DNA of 57,075 nt, from contig JAGCWA010000031.1 in the NCBI GenBank assembly GCA_017962085.1, positions 1 to 57,075 on the forward strand, in the 5' to 3' direction. The position numbers were made by a program, and so were the translations under genes. This document shows, piece after piece, positions 42,246 to 50,933 of this stretch; position 1 is the stretch's first letter; each line of letters begins with the position of its first letter. The notes under the pieces were generated by a model. The model worked only from the letters and a program-made list of their open reading frames with translations, was not told the DNA's origin and ran no database searches. The stretch comes from Paludibacteraceae bacterium. Lineage in GTDB: Bacteria; Bacteroidota; Bacteroidia; Bacteroidales; Paludibacteraceae.

Positions 42246-43703
42246 TCAATTCCCTGTCTGGTCATCGTTCTGACCGTCGGACTTCTTCTTCCTTTTCAGG
42301 AAGGCAGGCAAAGAGATATTGATGGAGCGATCCCTCGCCGCCTCGTAGGTCAAGAAGAGACCCAACGGCAAGAGAACGATCGTACTGAGCCATACGCCTT
42401 GCCAAACCATCCACACGCCATCCCTCGCCATCTTATAGCCTGTATTATCGATGACATAATAGAGGATGAAGAGGATGATGGAATATACGGCCGGCAGACC
42501 GATACCTCCCTTTTTCGTGATCGCACCAAGGGGCGCACCAATCAGGAAGAATACGATGCAGGCTAAAGACAAAGTAAACTTCCTATGTCTCTCGATATCG
42601 AAACGGTGGGAGCGTTTCACATCGGAGAACTTCGCCATGTGCACAAAAGGCATATCGACCTTCAACCTGTTCGCATTCCTCACCGCACGTTTGGCGACCT
42701 CCAACATATCGTTCGAGGAGAGTCCCTCCGTCAGTTTGGCGAAGGTATACGCCCCATACTCCGGAAGGGAGTCGAACTGCGTGATGGAACGTATGCTAAG
42801 CAACCCCCTGTCGAAATAGGAAGGGGTATAGAGCACACGCATCGCATGGTCCAGGCTATCCGCATGGAACATCATGGAATCGATGGCGAAGGTCAGTTCC
42901 TTCAAATCCTTACCCATGTATTTGTTCGATATGACAGACTCGTCCATCTGGCTGAAATTAGCGTCGAAGTCTATGAGGACCTCCTTGTAGGAGAAGGTTT
43001 CCCGACGGTACGGCACATTGTTCGCACTGGTGTTCTGCTCCCTCAGGTTCTCGAACGACTCGCCCGAGTAGAGCATGAGCACCATGCTCAGCTTATCTTC
43101 GGAGGACTTGAGACGACCCGAATCGGCCGCCATCACCACCGCATTCTCGAAACCCTTCGAGAAGTCATATATCTTGATGTCATACAGCAACTTAGTGCTG
43201 TTATCCTTTTTTCTTACGTAGAAATTATAGCCCTCGATGCCTGAATAGAAAGAGCCTTCCGGAATCTCCACCTCGGGCGACTTGGATTTCATGGAATAGA
43301 GTAATGTCCACAGTTTGGTCTGGATGGCTGGGATCGCCAGCTCGGAATAGAGGAAGATGCCCACACTCATAAAGGCCATCACAATCAGGAACGGGCGCAT
43401 GATCCTCGTCAGGGAGATGCCCGCCGCCTTCATGGAGAGCAACTCCAACCGCTCCCCGAAACCACCGAACGTGATCAGGGAAGAGAGCAGGATGGCCAAA
43501 GGCAGGGCCATTGGCACCAACGACAATGCGGCGTAGGAAAAGAATTCGAATAGAACAGAGAAGGCAAGGCCCTTGCCCACCATTTCATCCACATAACGGA
43601 AAAGGAACTCCATCAGCACGACAAATAAGCACACGAAGAACGTCGCTCCGAACGTGCCGAAGAACTCCGACAACAAAAACGAATTAAGTCTTTTTAAACG
43701 CAT
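42246..43703 (-). CDS. LptF/LptG family permease (YjgP/YjgQ)
   Basis: 485 residues. The N-terminus (RLNSFLLSEFFGTFGATFFV) and two sets of three helices, separated by a periplasmic beta-jellyroll region (~115-350), match LPS-export permeases that pull LPS from the inner membrane with LptB. LLSMKAAGISLTRIMRPF is the coupling-helix region. Whether it is LptF or LptG, or a fused single type as in many Bacteroidota, cannot be told. The ATG is at 43703 (an in-frame GTG lies at 43706). Confidence 0.87.
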   Translation of the reverse strand: MRLKRLNSFLLSEFFGTFGATFFVCLFVVLMEFLFRYVDEMVGKGLAFSVLFEFFSYAALSLVPMALPLAILLSSLITFGGFGERLELLSMKAAGISLTRIMRPFLIVMAFMSVGIFLYSELAIPAIQTKLWTLLYSMKSKSPEVEIPEGSFYSGIEGYNFYVRKKDNSTKLLYDIKIYDFSKGFENAVVMAADSGRLKSSEDKLSMVLMLYSGESFENLREQNTSANNVPYRRETFSYKEVLIDFDANFSQMDESVISNKYMGKDLKELTFAIDSMMFHADSLDHAMRVLYTPSYFDRGLLSIRSITQFDSLPEYGAYTFAKLTEGLSSNDMLEVAKRAVRNANRLKVDMPFVHMAKFSDVKRSHRFDIERHRKFTLSLACIVFFLIGAPLGAITKKGGIGLPAVYSIILFILYYVIDNTGYKMARDGVWMVWQGVWLSTIVLLPLGLFLTYEAARDRSINISLPAFLKRKKKSDGQNDDQTGN

Positions 43704-43725
43704 CACTTTCTCTTCTATTCGAGCA

Positions 43726-43754
43726 CAAAGTTAGCAAAAAAATCAAGCCCCCAA
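43726..43754 (-). promoter_or_regulatory. Promoter of the LptF/G-type gene
   Basis: Minus strand TTG (43754-43752), 18 bp, TAACTTTG (43733-43726), 22 bp before the ATG. The -33 box lies inside the end of the START-like gene. Confidence 0.55.
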
Positions 43755-44129
43755 TGCCTTTTTTAAAGAGGCGATCTGATTATTCCACAAATCAATGGAC
43801 TCCTCCTTCTCTCCCTCCTCACAGAAGTCCGTCACGACAAGGATCACATCCATCGTCAGCTCATCGCACAGAATCTTCAGCTCGAAATAACCCTTCGGAT
43901 TCTCATCATCCAACCAATGATAACGTATATAGAAACCACTCCTGTAGTGCAGTACCTCCGCCTTCTGCGCCTCGGACTTCCCCCACACGAAATTCAGCAC
44001 TCCATCCTCCTTGTAGACCTTGTCGGCGAACCAGCAAGACAACCCGGAAGGCGTACTGAGACTATTCCACAACCCCTCAGGCGAGACATGCCCGAACGAA
44101 TACTCCAAAAGAAATTTCACTTTACTCAT
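43743..44129 (-). CDS. START-like (AHSA1/SRPBCC) domain protein
   Basis: 128 residues starting KVKFLLEYSFGHVSPEGLWN, with the Trp/Asp pattern LSCWFADKVYKED, FYIRYHWLDDE and a C-terminal helix (SIDLWNNQIASLKKAL). This is the helix-grip fold of the AHSA1/START-like group common in Bacteroidota; ligand unknown. It lies between the Rid-like gene and the LptF/G gene. Confidence 0.78.
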   Translation of the reverse strand: MSKVKFLLEYSFGHVSPEGLWNSLSTPSGLSCWFADKVYKEDGVLNFVWGKSEAQKAEVLHYRSGFYIRYHWLDDENPKGYFELKILCDELTMDVILVVTDFCEEGEKEESIDLWNNQIASLKKALGA

Positions 44130-44281
44130 ACACGATTACACTTGCATTACACATTTCATCCGCAATATATGCGTTTTTATTCTATATTCAAACAAGGCGC
44201 ATTCTAAAATTTTCCGTTTTAACATATCTGCGCCTAATGATGGTTCAAAAACCATCAAATTCATCAATAATGGTTCTCCCC

Positions 44282-45448
44282 CTAAAAAAGTTGGAATTCT
44301 GCGTTCTCCTCCCGCACGACCGCCAAGCATTCCATCTCAATCAGCCAAGCGGGACGACAGACGGGCGCCAAGACTATCACCTTCGGGACCATCGGGAAAC
44401 GTTTCTCGAACATTTCCTCAACTGCTTCATAATCAGCTACATCCCTTAGATAAACAAACATTTGGGCCACATCATCGAACGAGGCGTTGCCCTCCCTGAG
44501 AAGCATCTCCACATTCTCCCACATACGCTCCGTCTGCTTCCGTATATCACCCACATGCACCACCTCACCCTTATTGTTGATGCTGGCCGTACCTGAGATG
44601 TAGAGGTGAGAACGGTCTCCGTACTTCACCTTGACCCCTCGCTCGAAGGTGACCCCATACTCAGACGTAGGGTTCAGATGGGTGCGCGCATAGAGGTACT
44701 GCTGCTGCCCAGGCTTCAACTCCGCCACCGCATACGCATCCATCCGCACCAAGGCTTTCGGGTCCGCGCTCCGTCCCTCGATGCCGGTACTGGCGATGTA
44801 ATGGGTATGCTCGTTCAGGCCTATGCCCAAGAAATTCTCTCGACGGCCCTTCACCACCCCAGCGTAGTTCACATCCACATTCTGGACGAAGAACCATGTG
44901 CGCACGCAATGGTTCGGCAGGTCGCAACCCACCCGCCTCAACGAGGCCTCGTATCCCTCCAGCAATGCGGTGGTCTGATGGGCGGAATCCGCCTCCGGAC
45001 AGGTCCCATCGACCGTCCAATAATGGGTATAATGAGCGGTGCTCACCTTGTACAAATCATCCGAGCAGGTCACCGAAGCCCCCGAGACGGAATATACCCA
45101 TGCGGCCAACTTCGTACCGTCCAAAGGAGGTTGCTGAATCACGGAGACGGGGCAGACAACGCCCAAGGCCTTCCATCGACGCGACACCTCAGCCTCCTGG
45201 TTGGCGGCGTCGCTCAGAAAGAAACGGACGAATACCGCCGTTCCATGCCCTGCTTTTTGCTTCAGAAGATAGTCCAACAAGGCGAAAAGAGAGGCTATCT
45301 GCTCCTCGAACGGAAGCTCCTTCCGCACAATGCGCAACATGGCGAACGACTCGTCCGCACCCGGCACATGTTCGAACCGGGCACAGTCCATACGGACATT
45401 CTCCATGCCAGCAATCACCTTATCAGTCTCAAACCTAGTATATTCCAT
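44282..45448 (-). CDS. Rid/chorismatase-like protein
   Basis: 388 residues from ATG 45448, which lies 2 bp after the ruvC stop. The C-terminal ~130 residues carry Rid (YjgF) features (LYISGTASINNKGEVVHVGD, RKQTERMWENVEMLL, DVAQMFVYLRDVADYEAVEE). The N-terminal half is a second Rid-like fold. The pattern FLGIGLNEHTHYIASTGIEG recalls FkbO/Hyg5-type chorismatases. No aromatic pathway gene is adjacent, so hydrolysis of chorismate is only a hypothesis. Confidence 0.72.
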   Translation of the reverse strand: MEYTRFETDKVIAGMENVRMDCARFEHVPGADESFAMLRIVRKELPFEEQIASLFALLDYLLKQKAGHGTAVFVRFFLSDAANQEAEVSRRWKALGVVCPVSVIQQPPLDGTKLAAWVYSVSGASVTCSDDLYKVSTAHYTHYWTVDGTCPEADSAHQTTALLEGYEASLRRVGCDLPNHCVRTWFFVQNVDVNYAGVVKGRRENFLGIGLNEHTHYIASTGIEGRSADPKALVRMDAYAVAELKPGQQQYLYARTHLNPTSEYGVTFERGVKVKYGDRSHLYISGTASINNKGEVVHVGDIRKQTERMWENVEMLLREGNASFDDVAQMFVYLRDVADYEAVEEMFEKRFPMVPKVIVLAPVCRPAWLIEMECLAVVREENAEFQLF

Positions 45449-45450
45449 GA

Positions 45451-46065
45451 CTACTCCTTTTCCCCTTTTTCCTCCAAAAACTCCTTCCAGCCACTCACCC
45501 GCTTCTCGTTCTTCGCGGCGAAGTCCTTCCAACTATTGAAATGCTTTTCCGGAACGGCGCGGTTGATTTGATAGAAATGGCACAACGCCACACCTAACGC
45601 ATCGGAAGCGTCCAGATGCTTCTCCATCGACTCGGCGGGGATGTTCAGCTGGCGCTGCAACATGGAGGCCACCTGCTCCTTCGAGGCGGCGCCATTGCCC
45701 GTGATGGACATCTTGATCTTCAGCGGGGCATACTCCGCGATGGGGAGGTCACGCTGCAAAGCGGCCGCGATCGCCACACCCTGCGCCCTGCCTAACTTCA
45801 GCATGGACTGCACGTTCTTGCCGAAAAACTGCGACTCGATGGCGAACTCGTCCGGCAAATAGGTCTCCACCAACTCGATCACCTTGTCGTAGACCGCCTT
45901 CAGCTTCATGTAGGTGTCGCCCACCTTGCGGATGTCCAAGACACCCATCTGCACGAACTCCGCCTTGCTGCCCACGGCGCGGATCACCCCATACCCCATC
46001 AGGTTGGTACCCGGGTCTATCCCCAAAATGATTCGTTCCACCGTGGCCTTCTTCGCAGGAATCAT
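45451..46065 (-). CDS. ruvC: Holliday junction endonuclease RuvC
   Basis: 204 residues. The active-site acids are in place: ILGIDPGTNLMGYGVI (Asp), FAIESQFFGKNVQSMLKLG (Glu) and LDASDALGVALCH (Asp/His pair). It resolves Holliday junctions with RuvAB. The start overlaps DUF4286 by 4 nt (ATGA). The C-terminus has an extra Lys/Glu-rich tail of about 25 residues. Confidence 0.94.
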   Translation of the reverse strand: MIPAKKATVERIILGIDPGTNLMGYGVIRAVGSKAEFVQMGVLDIRKVGDTYMKLKAVYDKVIELVETYLPDEFAIESQFFGKNVQSMLKLGRAQGVAIAAALQRDLPIAEYAPLKIKMSITGNGAASKEQVASMLQRQLNIPAESMEKHLDASDALGVALCHFYQINRAVPEKHFNSWKDFAAKNEKRVSGWKEFLEEKGEKE

Positions 46066-46367
46066 ATCTCACAAGACTTCAGATAGGTGGAAAAATGGAG
46101 CACCGACTCGCCAAACCGAAGGAAGAGCATCCGCTCCAACTCCGCCAAGTGCTGGTTCTTAAACTTAGACATATCGGCGACCGACTCCGCATCGAACTGC
46201 AGGGAGTAGGTGATTCCCTCCTCCTCGCTCACCAAAACCTTGTACAACCGGGGAGCGCCCAATAGGCCAATCTTCTGCACAGCAGGCACATAGACAGCCT
46301 TCATCCACGCCAAAAAATCATTTTCGGACGCTTTCGCCACCAAATATGTAGTATTAAACACGAGCAT
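46062..46367 (-). CDS. DUF4286 protein
   Basis: 101 residues: LVFNTTYLVAKASENDFLAW, a mid-region YSLQFDAESVADMSKF and a C-terminal FGESVLHFSTYLK. The DUF4286 family resembles dimeric alpha-beta barrel proteins; function unknown. It is coupled by ATGA overlap to ruvC. A TAATTTTG box (46379-46372, minus) ends 4 bp before the ATG, implying a leaderless mRNA. Confidence 0.82.
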   Translation of the reverse strand: MLVFNTTYLVAKASENDFLAWMKAVYVPAVQKIGLLGAPRLYKVLVSEEEGITYSLQFDAESVADMSKFKNQHLAELERMLFLRFGESVLHFSTYLKSCEI

Positions 46368-46371
46368 AGTG

Positions 46372-46389
46372 CAAAATTAACTACCTTTG
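46372..46389. promoter_or_regulatory. Divergent -7 boxes for DUF4286-ruvC (minus) and kinase-RapZ (plus)
   Basis: TAATTTTG on minus (46379-46372) and TACCTTTG on plus (46382-46389) lie back-to-back with 2 bp between. The plus start codon is 20 bp downstream (46409). The minus start is at 46367, so that transcript would be leaderless. Neither has a clear -33 box. Confidence 0.5.
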
Positions 46390-46408
46390 TTAAAAATAAA
46401 AAATCAGA

Positions 46409-47839
46409 ATGGAAGAATTAATCGCACTTTTCGAAAAAGCGACAGGCGAATCCCCCCTCTGCGAAAAAATAAAGGGGGAAGGGTCCAACCGAAAATACTA
46501 TAGGCTGAAATCCGCCCACCACTCCCTCATCGGTGTGGAAGGCACCAACGAAGAGGAGGACAAAGCCTTCATCCACCTGGCGAAACACTTCACAGAGAAG
46601 GGCCTCAACACGCCCCGACTCATCCTCGCCTCCGACGACAACCGGTTTTACCTGCAGGAGGACCTGGGCGACGACTCCCTCTTCAGCCTCATCCAAGGGG
46701 GCATCAAGAGCGGACAATTCAGCGAAAAGGAGGAGTCTCTCATCCTCAAAACGATAGCCCTCCTACCCGACCTGCAGTTCAAGGGGACACAAGGACTGGA
46801 CTTCTCCGTCTGCTTCCCCATCCCCGAAATGGACCGTCGCTCCATCCTCTGGGACCTCAACTACTTCAAGTATGATTTCCTGAAACTCACCGGGATAGAG
46901 TTCTCCGAGCCTAAATTAGAGGAGGATTTCGAAAGGCTGTGCGATGCGATCTTAGCTGAACCGAGCGAGACTTTCCTCTACCGAGATTTCCAGTCGCGCA
47001 ACATCATGATCAAGGAGGGACAACCATATTTCATTGATTTTCAAGGCGGACGGAAAGGACCGATTTACTACGACGTGGCCTCCTTCGCTTGGCAGGCGAA
47101 AGCTAACTTCCCCGATTCGTTGCGGGAGAAGATCGTGGAGACCTACATCCAATCGGCCAACCGCTACACCCCTATCGACGGTGCGAAATTCAGGGAGCGG
47201 CTCTCTGTCTTCGTGCTCTTCCGCACCATCCAAGTGTTAGGCGCCTACGGGTTCCGCGGGCTCTACGAGCGCAAGCCGCACTTCATCGAGAGCATTCCAT
47301 TCGCCCTCAACAACCTAAAGGGCTTGCTCCAACAACATGCCTACCCGGACTTCCCGTACCTCGTCCAGACCTTGCGTCAACTGACTGAGCTGCCACAATT
47401 CCAAAACAAACCATTACCAGACAATAAATCACTGAAAGTCAAAGTGTTCAGTTTTTCCTATAAAAAAGGGATACCGGCAGACGACTCCGGCAACGGGGGT
47501 GGCTACGTGTTCGATTGCCGGGGAGTACATAACCCAGGCAGGTACGACCAATACAAACCGCTGAACGGCCTGGACAAGCCTGTGATCGACTTCCTCGAAT
47601 CCAATGATGAGATCAAGAATTTCTTAGAGCATATCTATGCCTTGGCGGATGCGCACGTCCTCCGCTACATGGAGCGAGGCTTCACCTCCCTGATGTTCTC
47701 CTGCGGATGCACGGGCGGCAGACACCGGTCGGTCTATTCGGCCCAACACTTGGCGGAGCACATCTCCCGCAAGTTCGGCGTGGAGGTTCAGCTGGAACAC
47801 ATCGAGCAAGGGATCAGCCAAACATTCCCCGCCCGATAA
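46409..47839 (+). CDS. Aminoglycoside-phosphotransferase-type kinase fused to RapZ C-terminal domain
   Basis: 476 residues in two parts. Residues ~1-330 are an APH/choline-kinase fold: GEGSNRKYYRL loop, QEDLGDDSLF, catalytic FLYRDFQSRNIMI and metal DFQGGRKGPIYYDVASF. Residues ~345-476 match the RapZ C-terminal domain: KVFSFSYKKGIP, YVFDCRGVHNPGRYD and the phosphate-binding CGCTGGRHRSVYSAQHLAEH. RapZ normally has a Walker-A N-terminus and senses glucosamine-6-phosphate; here it is replaced by a sugar-kinase-like domain (AmgK-like). A link to amino sugar and cell-wall supply is inference. Confidence 0.88.
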   Translation: MEELIALFEKATGESPLCEKIKGEGSNRKYYRLKSAHHSLIGVEGTNEEEDKAFIHLAKHFTEKGLNTPRLILASDDNRFYLQEDLGDDSLFSLIQGGIKSGQFSEKEESLILKTIALLPDLQFKGTQGLDFSVCFPIPEMDRRSILWDLNYFKYDFLKLTGIEFSEPKLEEDFERLCDAILAEPSETFLYRDFQSRNIMIKEGQPYFIDFQGGRKGPIYYDVASFAWQAKANFPDSLREKIVETYIQSANRYTPIDGAKFRERLSVFVLFRTIQVLGAYGFRGLYERKPHFIESIPFALNNLKGLLQQHAYPDFPYLVQTLRQLTELPQFQNKPLPDNKSLKVKVFSFSYKKGIPADDSGNGGGYVFDCRGVHNPGRYDQYKPLNGLDKPVIDFLESNDEIKNFLEHIYALADAHVLRYMERGFTSLMFSCGCTGGRHRSVYSAQHLAEHISRKFGVEVQLEHIEQGISQTFPAR

Positions 47840-47861
47840 GGCAAGCAACCACAAAAACAAG

Positions 47862-47892
47862 TTGACGGCATGAATACTTTTTTGTATGTTTG
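47862..47892 (+). promoter_or_regulatory. Promoter of the alcohol dehydrogenase gene
   Basis: TTG (47862-47864), 20 bp, TATGTTTG (47885-47892), 30 bp before the ATG at 47923. Confidence 0.65.
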
Positions 47893-47922
47893 TCGTAGTA
47901 TAAATGTTCAACACTAAACAGT

Positions 47923-49077
47923 ATGGATAATTTTTCTTTTCAATGCATTACGAAGTACTGCTTCGGGAAGGACCAACGCAAAACTGTTGGTTCTCGTATC
48001 AAACCATTTGCCAGCAAGGTTTTACTTGTCTATGGCGGCGGAAGCATCAAACGCAATGGTGTATATGATGATGTGACAAAATCGCTGAAGGAAGAGGGGA
48101 TCTCCTTCGTGGAGCTCTCCGGCATACAGGCCAACCCCACCTACGAGAAGGTGTTGGAAGGCATTGAGATAGCTAAGAAGGAGCAGGTTCAGCTCATCCT
48201 GGCCGTCGGAGGAGGTAGCGTCATCGACACCTCCAAGGCGATCGCCATGGGTTACTACGAGGCGGACGTGTGGTCATTCTACGAGCGTGGCGGAGAGGTC
48301 AGCAACGCACTACCAGTCGCCACCGTGCTCACCATCCCGGCCGCAGGCAGCGAGGTGAGCCCAGACACGGTGATCTCCTACAAGGGGAGGAAGTTAGGCT
48401 ACAGCAGCCAGAAGATCCGCCCTGTGGTGAGTGTCGTCGACCCTGTCATCTTCTTCACCCTGCCTAAGAACCAAATCGCATACGGTGTCTGCGACATGAT
48501 GAGCCACATCTTCGAGCGCTACTTCACGCAGACCAACCACACGGAACTGATCGACTCGCTCTGCGAAGCGACGCTCAAGACCATCATGCGCAACGCTTAC
48601 CTCCTGATAAAGAATCCGCAAGATTACGAGGCTTGGTCGGAGGTCTCCCTCGCCGGCTCCGTCGCCCACAACGGATTCCTCGGTTGCGGCCGTATCCAAG
48701 ACTGGGGCTGCCACGACATGGAGCACGAACTGAGCGCGCAGGACTGCAAGGTTCCTCACGGTGCTGGCTTGGCCGTCCTCACGCCTAACTGGATGAGGCA
48801 CGTCTACAAAGAGAACCCGAAGATGTTCTACCAGTTCGCCGTCAACGTGATGGGCATCAAGGCGGACCGTGACGAGGAGAAGACCATCCACCGAGGCATA
48901 GACAAGCTCCGCGCTTTCTTCACCGCCATCGGACTGCCTGCCACACTCACCGAGCTAGGCTTGGGCGCCAACGTGTTGGAGGAGATGGCGGGGAAATGTG
49001 TCGGCAACGGTCATGTCGGCAACTTCAAACCTTTGTTCAAGGAGGATGTGCTGGAGATTTATAGGAAAAGCCTTTGA
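47923..49077 (+). CDS. Iron-containing alcohol dehydrogenase (butanol-dehydrogenase type)
   Basis: 384 residues of the Fe-ADH family: NAD(P) site AVGGGSVIDTSKAIAMGYY, TIPAAGSEVSP, metal-binding GCHDMEHELSAQDCKVPHGAGLAVL (paired His) and NGHVGNFKPL at the end. The group includes NADPH-dependent butanol dehydrogenases (BDH, YqhD-like). It should reduce aldehydes to alcohols; the substrate is unknown. It has its own promoter, and repeats separate it from yitT. Confidence 0.92.
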   Translation: MDNFSFQCITKYCFGKDQRKTVGSRIKPFASKVLLVYGGGSIKRNGVYDDVTKSLKEEGISFVELSGIQANPTYEKVLEGIEIAKKEQVQLILAVGGGSVIDTSKAIAMGYYEADVWSFYERGGEVSNALPVATVLTIPAAGSEVSPDTVISYKGRKLGYSSQKIRPVVSVVDPVIFFTLPKNQIAYGVCDMMSHIFERYFTQTNHTELIDSLCEATLKTIMRNAYLLIKNPQDYEAWSEVSLAGSVAHNGFLGCGRIQDWGCHDMEHELSAQDCKVPHGAGLAVLTPNWMRHVYKENPKMFYQFAVNVMGIKADRDEEKTIHRGIDKLRAFFTAIGLPATLTELGLGANVLEEMAGKCVGNGHVGNFKPLFKEDVLEIYRKSL

Positions 49078-49152
49078 GAATTATGAAACGTCAGTTAGAC
49101 GTAGTCAATTATGAATTTTGAATTATGAAACGTTAGTTCGACGTAGTCAATT
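49078..49152 (+). repeat. Two direct copies of a 33-bp intergenic repeat
   Basis: Copies at 49078-49110 and 49120-49152, each beginning GAATTATGAAACGT and ending GACGTAGTCAATT, differ at two positions. They start immediately after the ADH stop codon. A relative occurs at 9034. Confidence 0.7.
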
Positions 49153-49177
49153 CTGAATTAGTATTGGGAGGACTTGA

Positions 49178-50059
49178 ATGTTAGATATGGATGTGAATAT
49201 AAAAACGATCTGGAAGAAGGATGCCAAACGGATTCTTTTCGTTGTCCTGTCTGCCTTGCTGATGTCCGCCAACATACGTACATTTGTTCAAGCCGGGGAG
49301 CTATATCCAGGTGGCGCAACCGGCTTGACCATTTTGATATTGAGGGCATGTGACATGTTCTTCAACATCAAACTCCCCTACACCATCGTCAACGTCATCA
49401 TCAATGCGATACCCGTCTACATCGGGTTTAGATACATAGGCAAGAAGTTCACGCTCTACTCTTGCCTGATGATATTGCTGACAGGCATATTCACGGACCT
49501 ACTTCCGTCTTACACAATCACTTACGACACGTTGTTGATCAGTATATTCGGAGGCATCATCAATGGTGTCTCGATCAGCCTATGCCTGTACGTGAACGCC
49601 ACGTCCGGGGGTACGGACTTCATCGCGATATACCTGTCGGAAAAACGGCACAGGGATGCCTGGAACATTGTCTTGGGCGTGAACATCATCATCCTCTCCG
49701 CCGCCGGACTGCTCTTCGGATGGGACAAGGCGCTCTATTCAATCATCTTCCAATTCGCATCCACACAAATCCTCCACACGCTCTACAAGAAGTACCAGCA
49801 GGCGACGTTACTCATTGTCACGACACACCCCGACGAAGTATGCGAAATCATCGCCCGACTGAGCGAACACACGGCGACACTGATACCTTCGGAGGGCGCC
49901 TACGAACATTCGCCCCGCACGATCGTCTACTCTGTGGTCTCGCAGGAGGAGTATCCGAAGATCAACAAGGAGGTGAGGAAAATCGATCCGGACGCTTTCA
50001 TCAATACGATACAAACGGAGAAACTGATAGGGAACTTCTACCAACGTCCGACGGAATGA
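49178..50059 (+). CDS. YitT family membrane protein (DUF161/DUF2179)
   Basis: 293 residues. Five or six helices fill the first ~190 residues (for example LFVVLSALLMSANIRTFVQA, YTIVNVIINAIPVYIGFRYI). A C-terminal soluble DUF2179 domain follows (ATLLIVTTHPDEVCEIIARL, DPDAFINTIQT). The GGATGLTILI and TSGGTDFIAIYLSEK loops are family hallmarks. The transport role is uncharacterised. A GGGAGG site precedes the ATG; another ATG is at 49187. Confidence 0.88.
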   Translation: MLDMDVNIKTIWKKDAKRILFVVLSALLMSANIRTFVQAGELYPGGATGLTILILRACDMFFNIKLPYTIVNVIINAIPVYIGFRYIGKKFTLYSCLMILLTGIFTDLLPSYTITYDTLLISIFGGIINGVSISLCLYVNATSGGTDFIAIYLSEKRHRDAWNIVLGVNIIILSAAGLLFGWDKALYSIIFQFASTQILHTLYKKYQQATLLIVTTHPDEVCEIIARLSEHTATLIPSEGAYEHSPRTIVYSVVSQEEYPKINKEVRKIDPDAFINTIQTEKLIGNFYQRPTE

Positions 50060-50060
50060 T

Positions 50061-50131
50061 TGTATTTACGATTTAGTTATTTACGATTTACTATTTGGCC
50101 ATTGGGAATTTACTATTTAGCCATTTACTAT
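50061..50131 (+). repeat. AT-rich intergenic repeat, left copy of inverted pair
   Basis: Imperfect tandem ATTTACGATTTA / ATTTACTATTTGGCCATT units. Its first half is nearly the reverse complement of 52147-52188, sharing an 18-bp core ATTTACGATTTACTATTT. It lies between yitT and the TSUP gene. Confidence 0.6.
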
Positions 50132-50160
50132 GTATCTTCGCGGTGAAATTTGTAAGCGGT

Positions 50161-50898
50161 ATGGAGTTCTCACTGTTTATGATCGTAGCCTTGTTCGTCC
50201 TAGCCATGACAGCCGCCTTCGTGCAACGGGTGTGCGGGTTCGGGTTCGGCATCTTCATCATGACGATGCTCCCCTATCTGATGCCCTCCTATGGCGAGGC
50301 CGTCACGCTATCCGGCATGCTCTCCGCCACACAGTCCGTCTTCATCCTCTCCAGAGCCTATAAGTACGTGGCGTGGAAGCGGATGATCCCCATCCTGCTC
50401 ACCTTCCTGGTCGTCTCCTTCGTCGCCATCCAATACGTCGCGACCTTAGCGGACAATTCCCTGAAGATATTGTTGGGCATCATACTGATCGTCATGAGCC
50501 TCTATTTCCTCTTCGTCAGCCAGCACATACAGGTTCGTCCGTCGTTACCTCTTCAGATTTCGATGGGAAGCCTCAGCGGTGTGATGGGCGGATTCTTCGG
50601 CATGCAGGGTCCACCGGCGGTACTCTACTTCCTCGCCTCGGAGAAGGACAAGGAACATTATCTCGCCATGGCGCAAATCTACTTCTTCATCGGCAACGTG
50701 GCGATGACGCTCTTCCGCGCCGGCAACGGGCTCTTCACCCATGAGGTGCGCATCAGCTGGATCTATGCGGTGGCAGGCGTGGCGGCAGGTACTTACTTGG
50801 GCAAATTGGTGTTCGAGCGCATATCGATCGAAACATTGCGCAAAATCGTCTATGTATACATGGCTATCAGTGGGGTGATCGCAATTGTGGGGGCTTGA
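50161..50898 (+). CDS. TSUP (TauE/SafE, DUF81) family permease
   Basis: 245 residues from ATG 50161. An ATG at 50095 lies inside the AT-rich repeat and adds a non-homologous start. About seven or eight helices; the first has MEFSLFMIVALFVLAMTAAF, then RVCGFGFGIF, and GSLSGVMGGFFGMQGPPAVL at mid-protein is the second TSUP repeat motif. The family exports or imports sulfonates, sulfite or other organosulfur anions; substrate unknown. It converges on the MNT gene with a 35-bp gap. Confidence 0.85.
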   Translation: MEFSLFMIVALFVLAMTAAFVQRVCGFGFGIFIMTMLPYLMPSYGEAVTLSGMLSATQSVFILSRAYKYVAWKRMIPILLTFLVVSFVAIQYVATLADNSLKILLGIILIVMSLYFLFVSQHIQVRPSLPLQISMGSLSGVMGGFFGMQGPPAVLYFLASEKDKEHYLAMAQIYFFIGNVAMTLFRAGNGLFTHEVRISWIYAVAGVAAGTYLGKLVFERISIETLRKIVYVYMAISGVIAIVGA

Positions 50899-50933
50899 AA
50901 AAGGATTAATTACCGAACATTTCTAGTAACAAT

